Positions 16,036 to 24,767 of a DNA stretch of 64,000 bases are shown here, piece after piece. The translations under genes and the position numbers were made by a program. Each line of letters starts with the position of its first letter. Position 1 is the first letter of the stretch. The notes under the pieces were generated by a model. The model saw only the letters and a list, made by a program, of their open reading frames with translations, was not told the DNA's origin and did not search any database. This DNA comes from Sphingobacteriales bacterium 46-32 (GTDB taxonomy: Bacteria > Bacteroidota > Bacteroidia > Chitinophagales > Chitinophagaceae), in assembly GCA_001898485.1 (NCBI GenBank), contig MKTY01000020.1:62001-126000 (forward strand), read 5' to 3'.

Positions 16036-17346
16036 TCATTTTTTCTCATAGACATTCACCCAACCCGGTTTACCCAGCATCTTTAACTGTACTGTCTGCC
16101 CTGGCCTTGCAACAAACTCCACCTGAAACCAGTCGCTCCCCAGGTAAAGCGTGGGTGTGACAGGACGTAACAGAAACTGCCGCCCTTTACCGTTGAGATC
16201 GTCTATGTATAATTTGTCGTCTTTAATGAAGATTGTAAACCGGTCATAATCGCCTGTATAGGTTTTGAGCGTGGCCAGGTCAATACTCCCATCATAGTCA
16301 TGTACCTGCAGCGCATGCAATAACCAGATAGCGCGTTGCTTTTCATCATCAGTACCGGCTGTTGTCATTTTTTTGGTAAGAATGATTGTTTGTGCCTGAA
16401 GCAGTGCTTTGTCGGCCGCGCAGGGATGATCGGGCAATACACCAGTGCCTTCCCAGTCTGCGCCAGTGATATAATTCACAGACCGCGCCATTGGTATATC
16501 GGCCACAAAACCCTGCCCCAGAGGTACAGGGCCAGTTGGGTGTGCACCACCACCGGTGGTATCGCCAACAACAATAGCCCGTTTGGCAGCCTGCAAGGCA
16601 TAAGTAAAGTCTTCTGCTGCTGAAAAAGTCTGCCGGCTTGTAAGGATATATACAGGCATAAGCAGGTTGGCACTGTCTGCCTGAGCCGGGTCGGCCCAGA
16701 ACTGCACTGTTTTATTCAGCCGCCTTTCATAAATATCATTGAGGCGCAGGCTGTCTTTGACCAGATAACTGGCAATCTGCTTTACCATCCAGGGACTACC
16801 GCCACCGTTTTTGCGCAGGTCAATGATGAGCGCTTCGGTATTGGCAAGAAACCGAAAAGCTGCGGTAATCGTGGGTTTGGCCAGCTCCAACTGGCTGCTG
16901 AATCCGTTAAATGCCAGGTAGCCGATATTTCCATTGAGCACCTGCACGTCAGTAAAAGAGAAATTATTGCTTTTCTCCCGGGCTATACCCGCTTCATCCG
17001 CCACAGGAGGTGTACGTGGCTTTCTCAACTCCGCCTCAAAAGACGGTTCATAATATATGCGCAGATGTCTGTCAAAATGAACAGCGTTTATATCGTTCTG
17101 TACAGACAAAACGAGCAGAGATGGATCGCTGACCTTTTTATATGCCTGCTGCTTTAAGCGACCGTTTAGATGGCGTATAATACTTTCCGACTTATCAGGA
17201 AAGATATAAGTACGGAACAGCGCTGTATTAAAACTGTCGATCAGCGCTTGCTGATTTACCGGCTGCTTTGATTGAGCCAGCAGTACCTGCTCAGCCCCGG
17301 GTATGCACAACAATGTAGCTATCGTTACGAATGCCTGCAGTTTCAT
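16036..17346 (-). CDS. S41 family peptidase (tricorn/IRBP-like)
   Basis: 436 residues with signal peptide (MKLQAFVTIATLLCIPGAEQVLLAQ). An N-terminal helical domain contains HFDRHLRI (90-97), the DRHL motif of S41B/IRBP-like proteases. The core has GYLAFNGFS, ALIIDLRKNGGGSPWMV, the serine motif LTSRQTFSAAEDF (Ser242, with Glu245) and VGDTTGGGAHP. Residues 375-436 form a short beta domain. Probably a periplasmic C-terminal-processing-type serine peptidase; no PDZ domain is obvious. It lies downstream of a 570-base gene-free stretch and reads toward the beta-barrel gene. Confidence 0.88.
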   Translation of the reverse strand: MKLQAFVTIATLLCIPGAEQVLLAQSKQPVNQQALIDSFNTALFRTYIFPDKSESIIRHLNGRLKQQAYKKVSDPSLLVLSVQNDINAVHFDRHLRIYYEPSFEAELRKPRTPPVADEAGIAREKSNNFSFTDVQVLNGNIGYLAFNGFSSQLELAKPTITAAFRFLANTEALIIDLRKNGGGSPWMVKQIASYLVKDSLRLNDIYERRLNKTVQFWADPAQADSANLLMPVYILTSRQTFSAAEDFTYALQAAKRAIVVGDTTGGGAHPTGPVPLGQGFVADIPMARSVNYITGADWEGTGVLPDHPCAADKALLQAQTIILTKKMTTAGTDDEKQRAIWLLHALQVHDYDGSIDLATLKTYTGDYDRFTIFIKDDKLYIDDLNGKGRQFLLRPVTPTLYLGSDWFQVEFVARPGQTVQLKMLGKPGWVNVYEKK

Positions 17347-17942
17347 CGTAATAGTTTCCGATTTCCTATCAAGCCGGATGCCGGTCAGTCAGGCACCTGG
17401 TTCCCAGAAGCTTAACCACAAGCATTTCTCCTGTAAGTGTACGGAATTGGTACGTATGGTGCCCGCTGGCGTACATTACAACCTGCACCAATACCATGCG
17501 TGTACACTTAGTTGTCCACATTTACGTAGTGGCTGAATTATTAATAGTACCTTACAGCATCTGTTGGATAGGTTTCGCCAAATGAAATGTGTTGTATCCG
17601 GTATCCAGTAAAGTTGGACCTGACACATTACACATCTGGCATAAATGCACATACTAATAAATGGTCGGCAAGAGGGCAGACCCTGTACCACCCACATTTA
17701 CAGATTCCTTCGCAAAAGCTTGCCTGGTCTTACCAGGTCTCCGGCAGAAAACTCCACCAATACTCCCGATCAGCATACATTTTATAGTATGTGCCAGGCC
17801 TGACTGTGTTCGGGGCAGATAAAGTATAACCTTTATTTTAATTGCCAAATGCAGAAAGAAAACTTCATTTTAAGATGCTGTTTTCTACTCTCTATGCTTA
17901 TGGGGTTTCACAATTTCAATGGAATCCATAAACGCTATTATT
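17347..17942. other. Gene-free stretch of about 600 bases
   Basis: Stops interrupt every frame and I recognise no domain. It contains scattered short repeats such as CCACATTTAC near 17516 and ACCCACATTTACAG near 17690, and imperfect symmetry around 17440-17515, but nothing that forms a coherent element. It must contain promoters for the leftward S41 peptidase and the rightward small gene. Confidence 0.4.
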
Positions 17943-18137
17943 ATGCGCAATGAAAATTCAAAAATATTCACAAAAATCCTGATTGGCTTATCTTCATTGT
18001 TTATTGTCATTATAGCTTTTCTTTATCTCACCATCGTTGCTGAACGGCCTGGTTTCGAAAACATGATTAAAGGGCAAACCGATTCTTTAAATACTTCTGA
18101 CACACTGCTATACCCGCTAAAAGATTCTATAAAATAA
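17943..18137 (+). CDS. Small single-pass membrane protein, hypothetical
   Basis: 64 residues from the ATG at 17943 (an in-frame ATG at 17919 would add eight). Residues 10-33 (FTKILIGLSSLFIVIIAFLYLTIV) form one clear transmembrane helix, followed by a polar, Ser/Thr/Asp-rich tail. No family recognised. Coding status is uncertain; support is limited to the sensible membrane-anchor composition and length. Confidence 0.4.
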   Translation: MRNENSKIFTKILIGLSSLFIVIIAFLYLTIVAERPGFENMIKGQTDSLNTSDTLLYPLKDSIK

Positions 18138-18196
18138 TAAGCTGGAAAGATCAGTACAGACACTAGTAAATGTCGGATATAGCAATTAAAAGCGAC

Positions 18197-18260
18197 CCTT
18201 TAAACAAAGCATCTTCGGCCTTTTAAACAAAGCCGACGGTTTCATCGCACGCTACTTTTG
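18197..18260 (+). promoter_or_regulatory. SDR operon promoter with two tandem AraC-type operator copies
   Basis: Two copies of (C)CTTTWAAACAAAGC lie at 18197-18210 and 18219-18233. The second ends 19 bases before TACTTTTG (18253-18260), a perfect Bacteroidota -7 element (TAnnTTTG). The ATG follows 20 bases later. A third copy at the same spacing precedes the araC-family gene at 20101, which identifies these as probable binding sites of that regulator. The first copy sits two helical turns upstream of the second. Confidence 0.75.
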
Positions 18261-18280
18261 TTTCAACAAAACAACAAAAG

Positions 18281-19276
18281 ATGAAACCAAACAATTACCA
18301 GGGAGCCTTACAACAACCAATCAGCTCAGGCTTCAACGCAAAATCAACCGCTTCCGATGTCATCAAAGACATTGACCTCAACGGTAAAATTGCCATCGTT
18401 ACCGGAGGCAATACCGGTATAGGACTCGAAACGACCAAAGTACTGGCAGCTGCCGGCGCCACTGTGATCGTGCCTGCCCGGGATATTGAGAAAGCACTCA
18501 CCAACCTGCAGGGTATACCGGGCGTGGAAGTAGAATCCCTCGACCTCATCACCCCCGCATCCATAGATGCTTTTGCCACCCGTTTTCTGGCATCGGGCCG
18601 GCCATTGCATTTGCTCATCAACAATGCAGGTATTATGTGGGTACCGCTGCGCAGAGATAGCCGTGGCTTTGAATCACAACTGGCCGTGAACTACCTCGCC
18701 CAGTTTCAGCTGACTGCCCGGTTATGGCCCGCGCTCAGAAAAGCTCATGGCGCGAGGGTAGTGAATGTTTCCTCACATGGCCATCAGTTTGCCCCCTTTC
18801 ATTTCGAAGACCCCAATTTTCTGCATCGTGATTATGAAACACTGCAGGGATATGGACAATCAAAAACAGCCGTCAACCTCTTTTCACTCGAACTCGATAA
18901 CCGCGCGCAACAGTTCGGCGTAAGAGCTTACTCCCTACATCCTGGTTCTATTGGCGGTACAGAGTTGGGCAGAGAAGCTCCGCTTGAGCTGTTTCAGCAA
19001 ATGGGCTTCGTAGATGCGGAAGGCAATCTGCTGCCCGAAGTAGCGGCATCGCTGAAAACCATTCCTCAGGGTGCAGCAACTACGGTCTGGTGCGCTACAA
19101 GTCCCTTACTCGATGAGATTGGAGGTGTTTATTGTGAAGACGGTGATATCGCTCCACTGGCTGCGGAGGAGGGTATGTCGCCCGGCGTAAAAGCGTATTC
19201 ACTCGATAAAGACGCTGCAAGGAAACTTTGGCAATGGAGTGAAAAGGCAACAGGACTCTCCTTTACACTCGCCTAA
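18281..19276 (+). CDS. Short-chain dehydrogenase/reductase (retinol dehydrogenase-like)
   Basis: 331-residue NAD(P)-dependent SDR. A 30-residue N-terminal extension precedes the Rossmann motif VTGGNTGIG (40-48); the catalytic set is Ser164/165 (VNVSSHGH), Tyr191 and Lys195 (YGQSK). The long form with NVSSHGHQFAPFHFED resembles WW-domain oxidoreductase/retinol dehydrogenase-like SDRs. The substrate is unknown. First gene of a two-gene operon with another SDR 28 bases downstream, preceded by two operator-like repeats that also occur before the AraC gene. Confidence 0.9.
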   Translation: MKPNNYQGALQQPISSGFNAKSTASDVIKDIDLNGKIAIVTGGNTGIGLETTKVLAAAGATVIVPARDIEKALTNLQGIPGVEVESLDLITPASIDAFATRFLASGRPLHLLINNAGIMWVPLRRDSRGFESQLAVNYLAQFQLTARLWPALRKAHGARVVNVSSHGHQFAPFHFEDPNFLHRDYETLQGYGQSKTAVNLFSLELDNRAQQFGVRAYSLHPGSIGGTELGREAPLELFQQMGFVDAEGNLLPEVAASLKTIPQGAATTVWCATSPLLDEIGGVYCEDGDIAPLAAEEGMSPGVKAYSLDKDAARKLWQWSEKATGLSFTLA

Positions 19277-19304
19277 TCAAAACAATCCTCAGAAAATATA
19301 AACA

Positions 19305-20033
19305 ATGAAACCTCTTACTGATAAAATAGCCGTTATTACCGGCGGCAACAGCGGCATAGGCTATGCCGCAGCTAAGCAACTACGTGAAAGCGGCGCTACC
19401 GTCATCATCACCGGCCGGAGAAAAGAAGCTGTGGAAAAAGCAGCACTGGAACTGGATGTAACCGGCGTGGTAGCCGACCAGTCAAATCTTGCTGATATTA
19501 AAAACCTCGTGAACACAGTTGCGCAGCAGTATGGTCATATCGATATACTGCTTGTCAATGCCGGCATCACCCGGTTCGGTACCATTGAGCAAATGGATGA
19601 AAACACTTTTGATGAAGTAATGAACGTAAATTTCAAAGGTGCTTATTTTACCCTTGGCAAATTCATTCCCATCCTCCGCAATGGCGCCTCGGTGATCATG
19701 CTCTCATCCACATCCGCTACTATTTCCCCGCAAAGTGCTTCGGTATATGCCGCCAGCAAGGCCGCACTCAATGCAGTAACTAAAATAGCAGCACTGGAGC
19801 TGGCCCCCCGGCAAATAAGAGTAAATGCAGTGAGCCCGGGTCCAATCGCTACCGAGATCATGCATAAAATCGGGCTCGACGACAAGCTGGAAGCTCAACT
19901 CGTCAACAGCATCCCTCTTTCGCGGATGGGCAAAGCAGCGGAAGTAGCCGGCATGATCAGTTTCCTGGCGAGCGAAGAAGCAGCCTTTATTACCGGATCC
20001 AATTTCCTGGTAGACGGCGGCCAATCGATTTAA
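19305..20033 (+). CDS. Short-chain dehydrogenase/reductase (FabG-like)
   Basis: 242-residue classical SDR: ITGGNSGIG (11-19) for cofactor binding, LVNAG (83-87), catalytic Ser135, Tyr148 and Lys152 (YAASK), VNAVSPGPI, and the C-terminal ITGSNFLVDGG. The single Arg at TGRRK suggests NADPH preference, but this is weak. The substrate cannot be told from sequence. Second gene of the SDR operon, which ends at a terminator at 20055. Confidence 0.92.
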   Translation: MKPLTDKIAVITGGNSGIGYAAAKQLRESGATVIITGRRKEAVEKAALELDVTGVVADQSNLADIKNLVNTVAQQYGHIDILLVNAGITRFGTIEQMDENTFDEVMNVNFKGAYFTLGKFIPILRNGASVIMLSSTSATISPQSASVYAASKAALNAVTKIAALELAPRQIRVNAVSPGPIATEIMHKIGLDDKLEAQLVNSIPLSRMGKAAEVAGMISFLASEEAAFITGSNFLVDGGQSI

Positions 20034-20054
20034 CTATTATTAGCAGCTATATAC

Positions 20055-20091
20055 AGGAAGGGGAATAAATAGACTTTATCCCCTTCCTTTT
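20055..20091 (+). terminator. Intrinsic terminator of the SDR operon
   Basis: AGGAAGGGG (20055-20063) pairs with CCCCTTCCT (20080-20088); the inner AATAAA/TTTAT extends the helix, and a TTTT run follows. It separates the SDR genes from the AraC gene, implying that the latter has its own promoter. Confidence 0.85.
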
Positions 20092-20100
20092 AAAAATGGC

Positions 20101-20140
20101 CCTTAAAACAAAGCGAATTATATGATACTGTCTATTTTTG
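20101..20140 (+). promoter_or_regulatory. araC-family promoter with a single operator copy
   Basis: CCTTAAAACAAAGC (20101-20114) matches the paired sites in front of the SDR operon. It stands 18 bases before TATTTTTG (20133-20140), a perfect TAnnTTTG -7 element. The operator occupies the place of the -33 element, as at the SDR promoter. Transcription should begin near 20147, which rules out the upstream ATG at 20122 and supports the start at 20182. Confidence 0.7.
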
Positions 20141-20181
20141 CATTCATATATTCCCTTTTCAGAAATCTTAAAAACGGAAGC

Positions 20182-20997
20182 ATGGAATATAAAGCCCGCT
20201 ATATCACAGAAGATATTAAGCTCTCCAGCTATGATGATAATTTTTTCAAGTCAGACATTATGTTTGATCACCACATGCTGGTATGGTTCATTTCGGGTGA
20301 AACCAAGATTATACAGGCCGATGCTACTTATTTTTTTAGAAAAGGAGACATCTTTTTAATCCCGCGCAATCAGCTCGCCACCATCATCAATTACCCCAAA
20401 GATGGACAACCCCACAAAACCGTGGTAATGCATTTATCGGTAGAACGGCTCCGGGATTTTTACAGCAACCGGAAAGTAACCGCAAAACCGCCGAAATCGC
20501 AAAAGATCTACAACTTCAACAATCATCCACTGCTGGAAAGCTGCCTGGCTTCGCTGATCCCTTACTTTGACATGAAAGATGTGCCATCAGAAATTGCTTC
20601 GCTGAAAATCACCGAAGCCATCAGCATTCTCCGCTCACTCGACAGGGATATTGATAATGTACTGGCTAATTTTGAAGAACCCGGCAAAATAAACCTGGCA
20701 GATTACATGGAAAAGAATTTTATGTTTAACCTGCCTATGGAAAAATTCGGATATCTTACCGGCCGGAGTCTCACTACTTTCAAACGCGATTTCAAAAAAA
20801 TTTTCAACACTACCCCTCAGCGCTGGCTCACGCAAAAACGACTCGAACTGGCCCATTACCAGTTTGTAGAAAAAAGAAAGAAACCTGTTGATGTTTGTTA
20901 TGAAACAGGATTTGAAAACCTCTCGCATTTCTCCTTCGCTTTTAAAAAACATTTTGGCTATGCTCCGACCGACCTGCTGGCCAGGTTGGATCACTAA
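20182..20997 (+). CDS. AraC family transcriptional regulator
   Basis: 272 residues from the ATG at 20182. The N-terminal half is a cupin-like sensor domain (HHMLVWFISGETKIIQADATY ... KGDIFLIPRN). The C-terminal 100 residues hold two helix-turn-helix units (MEKFGYLTGRSLTTFKRDF and PVDVCYETGFENLSHFSFAF). This layout is typical of Bacteroidota AraC activators of redox or detoxification genes. Shared operator copies before this gene and the two SDR genes suggest that it controls them and itself. The alternative start at 20122 precedes the predicted transcription start and adds a hydrophobic segment unlike the family. Confidence 0.88.
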   Translation: MEYKARYITEDIKLSSYDDNFFKSDIMFDHHMLVWFISGETKIIQADATYFFRKGDIFLIPRNQLATIINYPKDGQPHKTVVMHLSVERLRDFYSNRKVTAKPPKSQKIYNFNNHPLLESCLASLIPYFDMKDVPSEIASLKITEAISILRSLDRDIDNVLANFEEPGKINLADYMEKNFMFNLPMEKFGYLTGRSLTTFKRDFKKIFNTTPQRWLTQKRLELAHYQFVEKRKKPVDVCYETGFENLSHFSFAFKKHFGYAPTDLLARLDH

Positions 20998-21011
20998 ATC
21001 CAAAAAAGACC

Positions 21012-21788
21012 ATGCTCTGGGACCCGGAAAAATACAATCAATTTAAAAACATCCGCTACCAGCCTTTTTTCGATCTGTCGGCGTTGATTTCCCCAGACGG
21101 ATTGAAAAATGCGGTAGATATAGGTTGCGGTACCGGCGAGCAAACAAAGATTCTTTCCGAAAAATTCGACACCGCATCTTTTCTTGGCATTGATCCTTCT
21201 ACGGAAATGCTGGTAAAAAGCAGGGAACTGAAGAGTGAGCATCTCCATTTTAAACAATCAACCGTTGAGGCCTTTGTTACTGCCAGCAAAGAGAAGAGCT
21301 GGGATCTTATTTTCAGTAATGCAGCCCTGCAGTGGTCCAACGATCATTTAATTTTGTTCCCCCGGCTTATCTCGTTGCTAAGCCCTACCGGTCAGCTCGC
21401 CATCCAAATGCCGGTGCAAAAAGAGAATGTGCTGAACAGGCTATTGCTCGGCCTTGTACAGGAAGAACCTTATGCAGGTTTTTTGAAAGGATGGAAAAGA
21501 GAATCGCCGCTGCTTGGCATGGATGAATATGCACAAATAATGTTTGAGAACGGATTAAGTAATCTCCATATCCTACAAAAGGTTTACCCCATTATAGCAA
21601 ACAGTGCAGAAGACCTGTTTGATTTTATTTCCGGCTCTTCGCTTATTCCTTACCTTGAAAGAATGACAAACAGCCAGCAGGAATTATTTACGGCAGAGTT
21701 TAAACGACGCATACAAAATGAATTCAGTCGCTTCCCGGCTATATATGCTTTTAAGCGGTTGCTATTGTATGGAAGAAAAAGAGGCTAA
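21012..21788 (+). CDS. Class I SAM-dependent methyltransferase (trans-aconitate methyltransferase-like)
   Basis: 258 residues. Motif I VDIGCGTGEQ (35-44) binds S-adenosylmethionine, FLGIDPSTEML is the acidic-loop region and DLIFSNAALQWSND is motif IV. The last motif with QWxxD and the C-terminal half (GQLAIQMP) match the Tam/trans-aconitate 2-methyltransferase type. The substrate is uncertain. It starts 15 bases after the AraC gene and probably shares its transcript. Confidence 0.85.
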   Translation: MLWDPEKYNQFKNIRYQPFFDLSALISPDGLKNAVDIGCGTGEQTKILSEKFDTASFLGIDPSTEMLVKSRELKSEHLHFKQSTVEAFVTASKEKSWDLIFSNAALQWSNDHLILFPRLISLLSPTGQLAIQMPVQKENVLNRLLLGLVQEEPYAGFLKGWKRESPLLGMDEYAQIMFENGLSNLHILQKVYPIIANSAEDLFDFISGSSLIPYLERMTNSQQELFTAEFKRRIQNEFSRFPAIYAFKRLLLYGRKRG

Positions 21789-21814
21789 TTCTAATGCGGT
21801 CTGAATAATTTTAT

Positions 21815-22732
21815 TCAACTCATCCATAAATCTTCGTTTTCCCAGTTTTCGGGAAATCCACACCCAGAAATATTGGCTGTGGGATATTTAGCAATCAGAG
21901 TTAAAAGATCATTGGAAAAATGGTTTCCGGGACTGCAACTATTCAGTAAAAATTTTACCGAGCAAAGTTGATTGTAAAGAAGTAAACTATCCTGGTGAAC
22001 AGCTGGCAAAACCCTGATCCATAAGCGAGAGGAGGAAATCATCTTTTTAGGTATAAAATCAAATTTCCGATTGAGAATACGACTATGATGAGCACAAAAA
22101 TTTCTCAATACGGAAAGACTTAACATCCAACTTTCTAAATAAACATAGTTAGGAAGTCCATATATACGGGCAATCAAATTTTTCTGTGGTAATGTTGCCT
22201 TGATGTTTTTGTATAACTTCGACAGCGTTCCGAAGGATAGTATCTGTAAAGTTTTCCATGCCGGCGGATAATCATCCGTCCCATATTTACGATCATGATG
22301 TTTTACGAATTCCTCTTTACTTCTACCAAGCTCATCATCAATACTTTTAATATTTTCCTCAAATAATTTGTAATCATTTGTACATTGTTCATCATTAAAC
22401 CAATATCTTCCACATGCCATACTGATCTCACAGATGATTACTGAGCGCAATGAAATCTCAATTCGCTCAATTGCATCGTAGACTAATAAACGCAATTCCC
22501 GATCAAACTTATATAAGCAAACCACTTCTTCAAACGTAGATCCCTTCCTAAAAATATGATTTCGAATGTCTGATTGAAGAATTTGCCAATAGCCAGCAAG
22601 CCTGTAATATCCGATATGAAGCAAATAATGTTCGGCTGCTGCCAAATCTGTTATTTCTAATCCGCGGGACTGAAGAAGACTAGTCTGATCGGCAATCGAT
22701 GTTGGCTTTTTATTAAATGATTCTTGAGGCAT
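21815..22732 (-). CDS. Abi_2 (AbiF/AbiD-like) HEPN abortive-infection protein
   Basis: 305 residues from the ATG at 22732; a TTG two codons upstream is possible but lies in a T tract. Family signatures in order: LLHIGYYRLAGYW (39-51), FDRELRLLVYDAIERIEISLR (about 77-96), then RNFCAHHSR with the HEPN RNase motif R-x4-H (Arg210, His215 from the ATG), and LNRKF. Abi_2 proteins act in phage defence or toxin-antitoxin roles, probably as RNases. A compact structured RNA ending in a T run lies directly before the start codon, so expression may depend on it. No phage or mobility genes adjoin. Confidence 0.9.
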   Translation of the reverse strand: MPQESFNKKPTSIADQTSLLQSRGLEITDLAAAEHYLLHIGYYRLAGYWQILQSDIRNHIFRKGSTFEEVVCLYKFDRELRLLVYDAIERIEISLRSVIICEISMACGRYWFNDEQCTNDYKLFEENIKSIDDELGRSKEEFVKHHDRKYGTDDYPPAWKTLQILSFGTLSKLYKNIKATLPQKNLIARIYGLPNYVYLESWMLSLSVLRNFCAHHSRILNRKFDFIPKKMISSSRLWIRVLPAVHQDSLLLYNQLCSVKFLLNSCSPGNHFSNDLLTLIAKYPTANISGCGFPENWENEDLWMS

Positions 22733-22736
22733 GGAC

Positions 22737-22800
22737 AAAAAAAAGTCTCACCGTGGGACGCTGTTCTAATGGGTAGCGTGGTGAGATCTGTTAATACGAA
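22737..22800 (-). ncRNA. Structured leader RNA of the Abi_2 gene (abiF-like RNA candidate)
   Basis: On the minus strand, TCTCACC (22786-22780) pairs with GGTGAGA (22752-22746). Inside it ACGC (22779-22776) pairs with GCGT (22761-22758), leaving a loop TACCCATTAGAACA and a CCCAC bulge. CTTTTTTTT follows immediately and runs into the Abi_2 start. The structure therefore looks like a small RNA ending in an intrinsic terminator just before the toxin-type gene. Abi_2/AbiF genes are, to my knowledge, often accompanied by a conserved upstream RNA; identity with that family is not tested. The 5' end is uncertain and may reach about 22,840. Confidence 0.65.
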
Positions 22801-23047
22801 GATACGTTTTTCAAAAAAATTTTGGTCGATGTATAGAAAAATTATTTTAAATAATAACCACATTAAAGGCTCGCTAATGATTATCAGTGTATTATTCTTA
22901 CCCATTGTTCAATACTCGTCATCATTCAGAAAACGCAACCATTACATTCACAACACCATTTAGTTGTTTTCGTGCCTATGTAATGGCAAGCTATATCAAG
23001 CCTGGGATGCTTAAGAGTGGTCTGTTTATAAGGAAATAATCGAGCAC

Positions 23048-23074
23048 AAAAAGCCGTCCTGTTTCCAGGACGGC
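23048..23074 (-). terminator. Intrinsic terminator of the RND efflux operon
   Basis: GCCGTCCTG and CAGGACGGC form a perfect 9-bp stem (23053-23061 with 23066-23074) around a 4-nt loop; TTTTTGTG follows on the minus strand. It lies about 30 bases after the stop codon of the outer-membrane factor gene. Confidence 0.9.
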
Positions 23075-23102
23075 CATCTCTGCTAAAAAATACTCCCTCT
23101 TT

Positions 23103-24527
23103 TTATTTCCATCCACCACCCAGTGCCCGGTAGAGCTCTACCTGGGCATTGAGGCGGCTTCGCTGTATCATGGCGAGATTAAGCTCGGCCTGCAGTGCAT
23201 TGCCCTGCGCTGTAAGTACTTCCAGGTAGCTGGCCATGTCGCTTTTGAAAAGCCATTGCGCATTCACCACCGCTTTTTTCAGCGTATCTGTCTGCGAAAC
23301 AGCAATAAACTGCTGCTGTTTCAGTTTGTCTGTTTGAACCATTGCATTGGCCACTTCTGTAGTTGCCTGCAATACACTTTGCCGGAAACGGATCACAGCC
23401 TGCTCCCGCTCAATCTTAGCCACCTCAAACTGTGTCTTCAATGCCCCCTTGCGAAATACAGGTTGCAGGATCGAACCAGCAGCCAGGCCAAACAATGAAC
23501 CGGGAATATTAAACCAGTTGCTCGACTTAAATGATTCCAGGCCTCCGCCGGCTGTAATAGTAAGCGCCGGATACATATCGGCCTGTGCCACACCCACACG
23601 GGCATTCGCAATAACCAGTGCCAGCTCTTCTGACCGTACATCCGGCCGCCGGCTTACCATCGCTACCGGCAACCCGGTGCTCAGGTTATCATTTACCGTC
23701 AACTCGGTCAATGATGTCTGGCGTGCCAGTTTGCCCGGCAACTGACCAGTCAGCAACTGCAGGGCATTTTCCTGCAAGGCAATATCCTGCTCCAATTGTG
23801 GTATCAAAATAGCCGTAGCCTGTTTTTGTGATTCTGCCTGCTGTACTGCCAGTGAACTTACTGTGCCTGCATCTTTGAGCAAGCGGGTAGCCAGTACAAA
23901 GCTGTCGTTTAATGCCAGGTTTTGCTGCGCAATCTGCAATTGCCGGTCCAGCATCAGCAGATTATAAAATCCCTGGGCGATCTGTGATACAAGTTGTGTC
24001 TGTACCGCCTTTAAGGCTTCAGCTGTTTGCAGGTATTGTGTGAGTGCAATTTCCTTTCTGCCTCTGATCTTGCCCCAGATATCTGCCTCCCACGAAAGGG
24101 CCACTGTAGCATTATAATTTTCGATATAACTTTTCTGTAAAAAACCCTGCGCACTCAATCCGTTGAGGCTGTTGTCTGATGGCCGGTTGTATTGTCCGGT
24201 AACCTGCAGGTTCACATCCGGCAATTGCAACAGCTTTGCCTGCCGGGCCTGACGCTGGGCTGCTTCCAGCCGCTTTACAGCCACCAGCAGATCGTTGTTA
24301 TATTGAATACCTTTTGTGATCAGCGCTTTCAATGTAGTGTCGGCAAAAAATGCAGACCAGGGCATATCTGCCACGCTGCTGGTATCGCCATAACTGGCGC
24401 TCGTGGCTGTATCAAATTGTGCAGGCAACAGCAACTCCGGCCGCTGGTATTCTTTCCCTACCCGGCAGGCAGACAGCAATACGATCACCGCTACGGCCAC
24501 GAAGGAATGTTTAATCCATGTTTTCAT
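23103..24527 (-). CDS. RND efflux outer-membrane factor lipoprotein (NodT/OprM-like)
   Basis: 474 residues from the ATG at 24527, chosen because it starts the lipoprotein signal (MKTWIKHSFVAVAVIVLLSAC; lipobox LLSAC). RVGKEYQRPE follows, the usual OprM opening. Two TolC-type repeats form long coiled helices and a beta-barrel (ALSWEADIWGKIRGRKE is the signature; SRRPDVRSEELALVIANARVGVAQADMYPAL the second). It is the outer-membrane exit duct of the tripartite pump and the last gene of the operon, 240 bases after the pump gene. Confidence 0.93.
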   Translation of the reverse strand: MKTWIKHSFVAVAVIVLLSACRVGKEYQRPELLLPAQFDTATSASYGDTSSVADMPWSAFFADTTLKALITKGIQYNNDLLVAVKRLEAAQRQARQAKLLQLPDVNLQVTGQYNRPSDNSLNGLSAQGFLQKSYIENYNATVALSWEADIWGKIRGRKEIALTQYLQTAEALKAVQTQLVSQIAQGFYNLLMLDRQLQIAQQNLALNDSFVLATRLLKDAGTVSSLAVQQAESQKQATAILIPQLEQDIALQENALQLLTGQLPGKLARQTSLTELTVNDNLSTGLPVAMVSRRPDVRSEELALVIANARVGVAQADMYPALTITAGGGLESFKSSNWFNIPGSLFGLAAGSILQPVFRKGALKTQFEVAKIEREQAVIRFRQSVLQATTEVANAMVQTDKLKQQQFIAVSQTDTLKKAVVNAQWLFKSDMASYLEVLTAQGNALQAELNLAMIQRSRLNAQVELYRALGGGWK

Positions 24528-24767
24528 CCTAGTAAATATTATTTGTGTTGGATGGAAGAAACCGGCCATGTAACATTGCTTAAAAAAACATCATCATCGC
24601 CACACGACTGTTTCTTCCTTTATTTTCTTAGCTTAATCTGCGAGGGCTATCCCCTTTTGTATCCCATTATTATCCCTGCGCTGTGACCATTTGCGTACCA
24701 GCAGCAGTACCTGATTTTTGAATGCAATTAATAGCTTCATCTCATTTAGTTTTTAGAATAACCAATC

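Noticed and set aside
17347-17900. Possible decayed gene between the S41 peptidase and the small membrane protein
   Set aside because: Translations in all frames contain several stops and no recognisable domain motif, so there is no positive evidence for a pseudogene.
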